Source of the DNA: Larix sibirica
Taxonomy: Eukaryota > Streptophyta > Pinopsida > Pinales > Pinaceae
DNA: 22,843 nucleotides
Direction: 5' to 3'
Assembly (NCBI GenBank): GCA_004151065.3
Contig: NWUY0300025460.1
Location: forward strand, 20,166-43,008
Part shown: positions 9,246 to 18,368 of the stretch, piece after piece
Layout of the letters: each line of letters starts with the position of its first letter
How positions within the stretch are numbered: the first letter of the stretch is position 1
Translations under genes and position numbers: made by a program
Notes under the pieces: generated by a model
What the model was told of the DNA's origin: nothing
The model's database searches: none
Seen by the model: only the letters and a program-made list of their open reading frames with translations

Positions 9246-9908
9246 NTACTATCACAGAAGTTAGAAATGGGAATACCCTGATGAATGGAAGAATTGGCAC
9301 CATCTCTGAAACTCTGGACTACGCAGTTCTCAGCATTTCGAACATTGATTCCAAAATCGATGACAATAACAGGAATATCATTGATGTGGAAGGGAAAATT
9401 GATAAGCTTCGAAGATGAGGTTAGCGCTGCCTCCCAGCCATCAGGACAATGCAGAATCAGAATTTGGCAAGCAGCACGACCACTCGACCGAAAGTGTTCC
9501 TGGACCACCTGCTCAGCATCATGGACGCGTTGAAGACCTCTCAAGACCCTGGTTTTTTGCATACTCTGCCTACTCTCTAAGTTAATGGGAATGACTCTTT
9601 TTGTTTACAGTATAGCCTATAGGGCAGAAACTACTCCATTTATTATTTTTGCCTCAATTACGCAGTAACAGACTCTTTTTATGCATTTTCAGTATGTTTT
9701 TCTTTGTAATCTTTCTACTAGGGAAATATGTTTGTAAGGAGCTATAGTCTCCATAGAATAGGACTCTACAGAAACAATTTCAATTTTGTAAAAGAGAAGC
9801 AAGTTGGTACAGACAATAGCTCTGTCAAAGAGCAGTCCCTCTTTTCAAACTCTGTAACCTTTTTTTTCTAATATATATGACTCTCAACCGTTCCTGTTAA
9901 AAAAAAAA
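9246..9908 (+). mobile_element. Retroposed fragment with poly(A) tail (likely 5'-truncated LINE 3' end)
   Basis: The 3' half looks like a LINE 3' UTR: T-rich text, GTAACCTTTTTTTTC, then TAATATATATGACTC and CCTGTTAAAAAAAAAA ending at about 9908. Upstream, bases 9247-9415 encode a hydrophilic, coiled-coil-like stretch (TISETLDYAVLSISNIDSKI) that reaches a stop; a neighbouring frame then gives a Pro/His/Glu/Ser-rich tail ending in TAA near 9580. I recognise no RT, zf-RVT or RNase H, so the family is not established; a polyadenylated processed pseudogene is the main alternative. No target duplication was found around the A/T tract and the poly(A). The minus-strand open frame 9215-9562 is a shadow. 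Base 9246 is N. Confidence 0.5.
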
Positions 9909-9929
9909 CTTATGCACCAACATGAATTG

Positions 9930-10020
9930 TTTTAATTACTTTTAATTTTTGGTAACTTATGAGCCAAGATTAATTTTTTAATTACTTTTTATTTTTGGTA
10001 ACGTTAGGTTACATAACGTT
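9930..10020. repeat. Short direct repeat and inverted repeat
   Basis: TTTTAATTACTTTTAATTTT with GGTAAC ending at 9956 recurs as TTTTTTAATTACTTTTTATTT with GGTAAC ending at 10002. The second copy runs into AACGTTA (10000-10006) and TAACGTT (10014-10020), a perfect 7-bp inverted repeat with a 7-base loop. Probably slippage-derived. Confidence 0.55.
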
Positions 10021-11399
10021 ATATACCTTACAAAAACTCCCTCATATTGGGTTGTAGAGAACCTCACTACTCTCGATGCAATTAAGGCTTATGCCAAAGA
10101 AAATTAGGGATCTAATAGGTAGATTTGAACTACCATTTGTAGCATAACTAAATAATTTTTTTCAAATTTATTTTACTGGAAAAAGTTGAAGAATTCTTCA
10201 TTAAGGAAGCCTCCCAAATTTACTATCTTGTCTCTTTTGAAGTCCCAAGGATCCCCTTGCAATACTATGATTATTTGGGATGTTTTTCTACACTAATCGA
10301 CAACTATTTCAATTTCCATGAACTAACTTAGTTTTTTAAAACTCATGTATTCAAAAGAGGGTATGTCCTAGGGTTGATATTTCCAAATATCTAAAAGAAT
10401 TTTTATATGTGGAGATGGGAGTTTACAATGATTCGTTAACTAGTGCATTACATCAATCTCCCCAACACTTATTTTAGGTGTCAAATCCCACTTTAACTTT
10501 AGAATTTTAGAATGCACATGCACTGTTAAGCACTTTTATAGAGAGACACAATTCTACTCCTTGAATGATGAGCACTTTTATTATATATAGAGAGAAAACT
10601 CTAGTTATCAAATATTGTGAACAAACACCAAAAGTGAATTTTATATATTTGAAGTGAATGGTGTACTTTAACACTAGCATAAAACTCATGCAACTCACTT
10701 AATATGCGATCTAGATTGGAGTTATGTTAGCTTTAAAGAAACTTTGGACAATGCAACATTTTATATCAGAAAAAGGAACCATAATCCATTGCATTTGTGT
10801 GTTTGTGTGAAAGAAGGTGGTTGATAACATGGTCTACATGACACTAATGGTCTTGTCCATGTTAAAATTACCAAAATCAATTATGTTTTTATAAAACTCA
10901 CTTGCACTCATGTTTATGTCACATTATAAGATGGTTTTAAGAACATTAAATAGTCGTGTAGTCATGTTATATGATCGATTTAAGAAGAGTAAATGATCTT
11001 TTAATTAACATTGAGTAAGTATGAGTAAAGAATGTTGTAGAAGATATTATTTAGTCATCCTTCTAAATGGATGGATGAACTTCCTTAATCTAACCACTTT
11101 TGGATTAAGGAAAAATGAACATAGTTAATTAACATTTTAATGTTGAATTGGTTTTACTTTTGGGAAACTCCATTGGTACAAGGTGATTGCACTTATATAG
11201 AGAGAAATGAGTTTTTGTTATTTGAGTCTTTAGATTATTTGTTAGTTTTATATGTAGTTTTGCAAAAAAATTATTAAATAAAAGGAAATTTTACAAATAC
11301 AATCAAACTTCATTTTATGTTTACATATTTTTTTATTATTATTTGTTATTATTAAATATAGACATTTTTTCTCCTCTATTTTTAATAATTTTGCAAAAA
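10021..11399. other. AT-rich intergenic region
   Basis: No gene found. A related motif (CACTTATATAGAGAGAAA type) appears at about 10528-10545, 10569-10595 and 11190-11207, which may mark eroded copies of one repeat. The minus-strand open frame 10507-10698 has no recognisable feature. Confidence 0.45.
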
Positions 11400-11883
11400 A
11401 AAATTTCAAAAGAAAATAACATACCATTATATTATAATAGTAATGAAGATTTTACAAATGTTGCTTCACATCATAACTCACTACGCCCCTCCACAATGGG
11501 TGAAATCAAGACATAATTGAGCAGTCCAAGGTCTCACATATGACCCAAAAAGACACCACACATAGTGGCCGAGAAACAAGTCCCAAACCAGAGGAAAACG
11601 TCTCCCAACAAAAGAAAGTAACAGCTAAGAACATGCCTAAAACAAGGATAAGTTATCTATCATTGAAGCAAAAACGAGCAAAACAATAGGGGTCCCCCAA
11701 ACCAATATATCAAAACCGATACCACCGAGAAGTCCATGGCAGGACCCAAAAGTAACAGGCAAGATGAAACACAAAATGTCCAACAAGTTGTTGGATGCTC
11801 CAGTAAGACTATATGCCTACAAGAAAAAAGGATCGTGGCCACAAAAAAGAGTAAAATAAGGCATCAACATTAATAAAACAAAA

Positions 11884-12345
11884 TCAAATGTGCAAAATAT
11901 CAATAGAACCCTTAGAAAGGAGTTGATCAATAGACCACTCTTCCATGTAGATGATACCCTTGGGATCCCTCTTAGATAGCTCATCTGCCAGATGGTTGAA
12001 TTCCCTATAAATGTGTGGAAAAGAGATCTTATCGAAGTCGTTAATTAGTATTCTAGTTTCCTCCTACCAAGAAGATAACAAACGAACCCTGAGAGAAGAG
12101 ATCCCCGAATCCCAGTTAATGATCACCTTGGATTCACCCATCACTTGTAACACTGAAATACCAATAGAATTTGCGAAATAGGGAAGCATCCAAAGAGCTA
12201 CCAACTCACTTCTCATGTTGGATACCTGACCACAATGCATCCAGTTTTTTTAAAAGCGATCATCATTTAATTTCAAAATGGCGCCAGCCCCACTGATAGA
12301 AGATCTACTCTGCGAAGCCACATTGAAATAACCACTTGGAATATG
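11884..12345 (-). pseudogene. RNase H (RVT_3-like) domain of LINE B
   Basis: C-terminal RNase H of LINE B, which in such elements removes RNA from the cDNA hybrid. One frame holds SGYFNVASQ, GAGAILKLND, NMRSELVALWML, MGESKVIINW, FPHIYREFNHLADELSK and a TGA at 11884. Against the usual pattern (FDGA; E in an AEL block; GDS; ADxLS), the first Asp is Asn, the GDS Asp is Glu, and Glu and the final Asp remain. In-frame TAA after LNDDRF and TAG after LLSSW interrupt it. Loss of two metal-binding acids fits decay rather than a new activity. Confidence 0.8.
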
Positions 12346-13072
12346 TTCTATCAAAACAGACTAAGGGTGCACTTTCTTCGTAGGAAAAAATGTTGGATTT
12401 GTCAAAGGAGGATTATGATACCTGAAAGATTCCACCACTCGACTACTGATCAAGGCAACAAAAGGTTTCTTGCCTTCAAACAAATACAAGTTTCAGGCCT
12501 TCCATAGTTCCCAAGAAACAAAACATTGCAAGGCTTCCTAGTAATCTTCGTTGCGTGACCAATACCATAGGCTATCCTGGAAAGAACTCGATCGCCACAT
12601 AGAACCCATGCCTATTGCCAATCTAATATCCTTCCAAATATGGGATGTGAAAGAACATTTTGTAAAGAGATGATCCACAGAATCCTCTGCCTAACAGCAG
12701 AGCGAACACCAATTTGGCCCACATCTGCCTCTGCGAATAAAATTATCCCAAGTCAAAATGCTATTGTCCAGTTCAACCCAATTAAATAGAGTAATCTTTA
12801 GAGGCATATTAATTCCCCGTAAGGTCTTAAACCACCAGTTATTGTGACTAACTTCATCAAAGAATAGAGACTCATAGGCCAATTTTGCAGTGATAGATCT
12901 AGAAGCTTCGTTCCATGACCATAATAAGGTATCCTTTCTGTTAGATAATTGAATGTTGATTCTTTTGAGGCCCAGGATGTATTCTAACCATTCAATACTC
13001 AGCGAACCATGAAGACCCAACTATTGAGGGGATAGCCACGAATGAAAACCAGACTTGGAAAAATGATTTGAG

Positions 13073-13121
13073 GTAATCTTATTCAAGGTATTATAATGTA
13101 ATCTTATTCAAGGTATTATAA
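13073..13121. repeat. 24-bp tandem duplication inside LINE B
   Basis: GTAATCTTATTCAAGGTATT plus TATAA-type ending occurs at 13073-13096 and again at 13098-13121 with one base between. It is a perfect duplication in the linker between RT and zf-RVT, which adds 25 bases and shifts the frame. It is therefore recent compared with the decay around it. Confidence 0.9.
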
Positions 13122-13894
13122 CCATTTTCCCGAAGAAAAAAGATTAATTCCTTAGATAATCTGAAGGGAAAAGATTCCCCCCCAATATGGGGTCTTCTCC
13201 AACTCTAATCTCTCTACCATTACCAGGCTTCCATGCCATCCACTGTGTAATGGTTTGGAAGAATCCGAGTAATCTTTTCTAGAAATTTGAGACTCATTTA
13301 GTCTTCTTTTTCCCTTCCCTGAACCATTGCACCAATGTGACATTTTTTAGATATTTTTCTCTTATTAATTTGCTCCAAAGTGTATTTGAGAATAAATCCC
13401 GCTAGAGACTCTTTGCAGAGAGAGCCATAGCAAATAAGTGTAGATTTTTTAGAGCCCATCTGCCAATTTGTTTTGGTATGGCTATTTTCTGCCAATTTAC
13501 TAGATGATATTTCCTTTTATCACTGCCCCCTGACCAAATGAAATTAAAAATTCTCCTACGAATACCAACCATTAAAAATTTTGGGACTTTACATAAGGAG
13601 AACAAATAGACTGATAGATTTTGAAGGACCGATTTTTCCAGAGTGAGCCTGCCACCCAAGGTCAGCCACCTCCAACACCAGTGTTTGATCTGCTTATCAA
13701 ATTTATTCAGTAGCCAAAGTCAATCACTTGCATGATAGTTATTTGGATTGATATGAAAGACCGAATACTTTGTTCCATTAGATAGTGGACCAAAATTGAA
13801 AGGAATAATCTAGCTAATCTGTAATTTTGTATTCTCCTCCAGTTCATTTTCCAGGAATGAAGATTTTTCCTTGTTGATTAGAATCCCTAAAACA

Positions 13895-14223
13895 TTTTTT
13901 TTCCTAGGAAAAAAAGCATAATTTTATTTCATTAGTGGTGAACAAAATTACATTCAGTATATGCATATCAATGTATGCATTCCGGAACCAGTTCTAAAAC
14001 TGTGACTATAAACATGTAGCATCATACTTCATTGAGGGCTCTATTATAGAGCAATTTATAAATAGTTCATATACCAAATTTGTTATGACCAAAAAAAGAT
14101 ACAATCGGCTCCCCGAGCCCCATATGTTCTCAAGAAGTTACTATAATGATACAAAAAAAAAGACAGACAAGCTGCCAACCACTGCAAAAAAAAACACAAA
14201 AAATAAGTTCATCGTGACCATGT
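13895..14223 (-). other. LINE C 3' UTR with AATAAA and poly(A)
   Basis: T-rich 3' UTR of about 330 bases after the ORF2 TGA. AATAAA (minus strand) is at 13928-13923, about 20 bases before the terminal A8 at 13902-13895; TATGCTTTTTTTCCTAGG separates them. This marks the 3' end of the retrotransposed transcript and fixes the boundary with LINE B. Confidence 0.8.
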
Positions 14224-15406
14224 TCAAATATCTGCTCCTTCAATAAAGGGACGATGGAAGTACTCCAGTACTGACCCATCCCGAAATTCCTTTATCTTCC
14301 ACTGCCCCAGTGCCAATTGCAAGCCCTCCTTAGAGGCTGCGTCCGCCTCCTTGTTGTTCTCCCTAAAAACATTCCGGCAAGAAAATGTGTCAAATGAGTG
14401 CTGCAGCTCTCTGATGTCCAGTAGAATATTAGCTAATCTAATGTTTCTGCANTTGTTGAATTCCTTTAGTCCAGTTTATGACATTCATAGAATCGCCATA
14501 AAGATTGAGATTTAGACAACCTTTTTCAACCGCAAAGATTAATAGAAGTTTTAAGCTCATCAATTCAGCAAAATTATTTCCGCCTTCACCCAACCCCAAG
14601 AATAGTACGAAGTAGTGTGTTGTAGTGAGGTATAGAATAGCCCCTTCCCCACATCCATTGTTTTGAGCTGCCCCATCAAAGAACCCCCAGGGTACCGACC
14701 GATCTATTTCCACATCTAAAATCTCTCGTTGTTTTGCAACTCTGATGTGTTGTGGAAAAGCTGTTATAATGCCAAAGATGAGAGCAGCAGAAACTGTTGG
14801 TGTACAATTCTTCTCTGAAAAATAAGATTGTTGCGGACCAACCAAATTCTCCAACAGACCAATAACGATAGAGCTTTTAAATATTTATAGAGTTGTATAG
14901 TGTTCCATGTAGCCCATGCTTGCCTCATCGAGTTCCCATTCCAAATACAATTGATACCATATATCTTAGAGCATTCAGTCCATACCTCAATCGTATATGG
15001 GCACTGTAAAAAAAGATGTGTGACGTTTTCCCCCGCCACCTTACACAATATGCACCACCCCAGACCATGCTTATTCTTCTTCTGTAGATTGTCCCAAGTT
15101 GGGACTTTGTTTTCAAGCACATTCCACATACCGAGTTTTTGGTGGACATTTAGGCTTCCATAATTTCTTCCACCACAAAGCAGGTTCTTGGATGTTTTCT
15201 AAAGCACTAGGGCAAGAATACCCACCCTTCGGTGTGTATTTTCCCATAAGATCTCCTTCCCATAATAAGTCATTTGCCTCGTTCCTTAAAATGACCTGTG
15301 ATCTGTTGAGTTCCATATAATAATGAGACACAGCTAGTTGAGCAGGTTCAGGTAGGTTCAAAGTGTTCACCGCTCGCCAAGACTGAATCCACGGTCTTTC
15401 CCGAAC
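14224..15406 (-). pseudogene. LINE C ORF2, C-terminal part: zf-RVT and RNase H
   Basis: The linker (NTLNLPEPAQLAVSHYYMEL, 15370 on) leads to zf-RVT at about 15130-14990: TWDNLQKKNKHGLGWCILC, then HLFLQC and IEVW, a C-x2-C...H-x5-C arrangement. RNase H follows: WGFFDGAAQNN (first Asp), NNFAELMSL (Glu), LYGDSMNVINW (second Asp), VFRENNKEADAASKE (last Asp), so the four catalytic acids can all be seen. The ORF ends in TGA at 14226-14224. Frameshifts lie near 15130, near 14815 and at about 14452, where the base is N. In other respects the length and order match intact elements. Confidence 0.85.
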
Positions 15407-17022
15407 CTAGTCTGCCAACTGATATAGAAAAATAATGCCCCGAGCCCTTAAAGCCTCCACCGTTTCACCCGATAGAAGATGATGTCCTTCACAACCAAAC
15501 CATGAATCCTCCCCTGCTCGTAGGCTCCTCCCATCGCCAGTGTTCCATGCCAAATGACTGCCAATTACCGGAAAAGAGTCAACCACCGCTTTCCAAATAA
15601 CTGACCCCCCCTTATGAGTCTTCCCAGGATTCCTCACCCAGACTATAACAGATGTCAGGGCAATGTATTTCTGAATAACCACCCTGGTCCATAGACTCTC
15701 AGTCTTCAATATCCTCCACCCCCCCTTAGCCGCCAGGGCTCTAGAAAAATGGAAAATATTCTTTAACCCCCATCCTCCCAGTGCTTTAGGGATCGCGATC
15801 CGCTGCCACCTTACCCATGGAAAGACAAAGGTGTCATCTTTCCCACTCCACAAAAACCGAAAAAAGATCTTCTCGACCTTCTCCAAGATCCCCTTAGGAA
15901 TCTAGGATAAGGACATCCAGTAGACAGGTATAGCCTCCAGAACCAATTTAACCAGGACCAACCTACCAGCCTTGAAAGCCATTTGTGACTCCAAACCTTG
16001 AGTCTTTTGTGCAGTTTTTCAAGAAGCCAGTGCCAATCCTATTTCTTGTAGGCATTCGAATTCAATTGAAAGCCCAGATATTTTAGTCCATCATCCACAC
16101 CTGAGAGAGTATAAGGGAAAAACCTAATGAAAGCCTGAATCTCATCTTCCCTTAACAGATTTACTGATAATGTGGATTTCCCAGCGTTAATATCCATCCC
16201 AATCGATTTTAAAAAGAGTTCCAAAATTTCACGAAGAGATTCAACATCAGTTACCAAACCAGTGCATAAAATGAGTATATCATCTACAAAAAGTAAATGA
16301 GTTATGAAGAGTTCAGGAGACACCTAAATGCCGTAGAGAGTACTTGTTATTTTGGCTTCTCGAAGAGCCCTGCTCAAACCTTCAGCGACCAGGAGAAAGA
16401 GTAATGGAGACAAGGGACAACCTTGTCGGAGACCTCTCTTAGAATGGAAGAAAGGGGAGGTCGCCCAATTGATAAGGACAGATAAAGAGACTGTGGTAAT
16501 ACAGCTCATGATCCATCCGATAAAACCAATCTCAAATCCCAAATGTGTGAGGAGCATATGAATGTAGAGCCAACTAACCTTGTCATAAGCCTTCGAAAGG
16601 TCAATCTTCATAATAGCTCCTTTCAATTTATTCTTCTTGATGTTGTGCAAACCTTCCTGAGCAACACCAATAGCCTCATGGATTTTTCGACCTTCCAAGA
16701 ACCCAAACTGTTCACCTGAAATGTTCCCGGACAAGATACCTTTCAATCTTTTAGCAATAATTTTTGAAACCACCTTGTACACACAATTGCATAAATATAT
16801 AGGTCTAAAATCATTTAGAGAGGTAGGATTGTCCGACTTAGGGATTAATGCAATAAAAGTTGAATTGAAACAGGTCGGAATCCTCCCAGAAAGTCTTGTG
16901 TCTTCCACCACCTGTAATAGATCCTCGCCCAAAAAATCATACAGAGCCAAAAGAAATTCAATAGACCATCCATCCGATCCGGGACTCTTGTCTTTCTGAA
17001 AACTGTGTAACGCAGCTTTTAA
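15407..17022 (-). pseudogene. LINE C ORF2, reverse transcriptase domain
   Basis: RT of the LINE polyprotein, which copies element RNA at the nicked target. It reads directly on from the endonuclease. Visible blocks are FIALIPKSDNPTSLNDFRPI (RT block 1-2), KIDLSKAYDKVSW with the first catalytic Asp near 16601, RGLRQGCPLSPLLF near 16430, and FVDD (16290-16279), the YXDD-type active site. LKYLGFQLNSN, GRLVLVKLVLEAIPVYWMSL and FRFLWSG follow. Interruptions are TAG at 16324-16326, TAG at 16039-16041, a frameshift near 15980, TAG at 15902-15904 and TAG at 15407-15409. All catalytic residues remain, so the copy was inactivated by nonsense changes rather than loss of the core. Confidence 0.88.
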
Positions 17023-18366
17023 TTATTCTTTAGAGATTTCTTCCATCAAATCCCTATTATCTACTTCATCAACGAAACGGGGAAAGAGTTGTGCCACTCT
17101 GATCACCTCCGCTACCGTAGCCTGATTTGGAGCCTTGAAGAGGTTCTGGAAGTGTTCCACCCCCACCCTTTCCATTCCTTCAAAGGAAGTTTGTAGGTCA
17201 CCCTGAGCATCCTCCAGGTTCCAAATAGTATTCGCAACTTTCCTGACTTTAGTGTAGGCATGAAAAAACTTAGTATTCTCATCCCTCGCTTCCAACCAAG
17301 TTGCTCTACTCTTAAGATGCCAAGTTTCCTCCTTTTCCAACAAAAGGGTGTTTCTCCTTCCTTCCATAAGAACCAGTAAATCCTTAGACTCCTGGGTGCT
17401 CAATCCACCTCCATCGACTTCATATATCCTCACCAGATCCAATTCAATCTGAATGAGTTCTCTGTCCTTTCTTATCCTCTTTTCATGAGCCCAGTCCTTT
17501 ATAGGCCCTTTGACCTTCTTTAAATTAGCAGCAAATTGAAAGGATGTCGATAGAGTGGCCCTGGGATTGTAAGGAACCCATAAGGAATGCACCAGTTTAA
17601 AGAAGGACTCATCTTTCAACCACACCTTATTGAACTTAAGGGGACTGGGAGATTTAGGAGGACCAGGTCGAAGTTCAATAAAAATAGGAAAATGATCAAA
17701 GGCACCTCCAAAACCCACCCATTGCCTCAGGAGAAAGAACATGTCCAAAAAATTATCTGAAACCAAAAACCGATCCAAACGCTTCGCCACCCTGCAATCC
17801 CCAGCCCTATTGTTCCTCCAAGTAGGCTTGAGTTTTATGGGCTCGATATCAATCAAATTTTTTTCCATAAGTCTCTGAGTGAAATAACCCGCTAGAGGAT
17901 CCGACCGAGCCCTAGGCCCCCAAACCTCTGATTGACCCAAAGAGAAATTTAAGTCACCACCCAACACTAGTTCACCTCCCTGTAGTAAGGGATTGTTAAG
18001 TAGCAAGTCCTGGAAGGGGACACGATTGAGATAAGGTCCATAAACATTCACCACCGAAAACACTTCACCAATGTCCAAAGCCAAACACGACAAACCAAGA
18101 ACCAAATCCATCCCCCAAATATTGTGAATTTTGACAGACCTGTCATTCAAGCCAATAGCCAGACCACCAGAACGACCACGAGCATCTAAAGTAACAAAGG
18201 TCCATCCACTGAACCAACTCTCCAACATCGCCTTCACCATATCCCCAACACCCAAAGTTTCTTGTAGAAGTAAGATATCCGTGCGCTCTAAAGAGACCAC
18301 CCTCCTTGGTGCTGATCTTTTATGGGGACTAGCAAGACCCTGACAATTAAAAGACATAATTTTCAT
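17023..18366 (-). pseudogene. LINE C ORF2, AP-like endonuclease domain (447 open codons)
   Basis: Exonuclease-endonuclease-phosphatase fold domain that nicks the target for target-primed reverse transcription. It starts at the ATG at 18366 (MKIMSFNCQGL). Expected residues are present: N7, E36 (LLLQET), Y109 (VVNVYGP), D138 and N140 (GGDLNF), D198 (AKRLDRFLV), D224-H225 (FDHFPI). The usual Ser before the final Asp-His (SDH) is Phe223. A helical linker to RT follows (about residues 235-447, with the ATWLEARDENTKFFHAYTK block typical of plant LINEs). The frame stays open for 447 codons until TAA at 17025-17023, where relatives would continue into RT. The reading frame is kept across this stop. 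Confidence 0.9.
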
Positions 18367-18368
18367 CA
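18364..18368 (-). promoter_or_regulatory. ORF1 stop / ORF2 start overlap (TGATG)
   Basis: On the minus strand CGC-TGA ends ORF1, and the A of that TGA begins the ATG of ORF2. The two frames overlap by one base. In some other LINEs such overlaps support translation of ORF2 by termination and reinitiation. Here the arrangement is seen directly; the mechanism is inferred. Confidence 0.8.

Larger units (their letters stand above)
11400..13892 (-). mobile_element. LINE B: 5'-truncated non-LTR retrotransposon
   Basis: In coding order (descending coordinates): the end of the RT palm/thumb at 13892-13400, starting inside the block GILINKEKSSF and including LTLEKSVLQN, then FNFIWSGG; a variable linker; zf-RVT at about 12840-12600 with CSLC, then HLFTKC across an in-frame TAG at 12691-12693; and RNase H at 12345-11884. 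A 3' UTR-like region reaches about 11400, without an obvious poly(A). Several frameshifts and stops make it inactive. Everything upstream of the late RT domain is missing, and the loss coincides exactly with the poly(A) end of LINE C. A 24-bp tandem duplication at 13073-13121 lies in the linker. Confidence 0.85.

Noticed and set aside
9215-9562. Minus-strand 115-residue open frame.
   Set aside because: It is antisense to the poly(A)-tailed fragment, begins in that fragment's coding part and runs into the A/T tract; nothing in it is recognisable.
11660-11842. Minus-strand 60-residue hydrophobic open frame.
   Set aside because: It lies in the 3' UTR-like part of LINE B after the RNase H stop and has no independent support.
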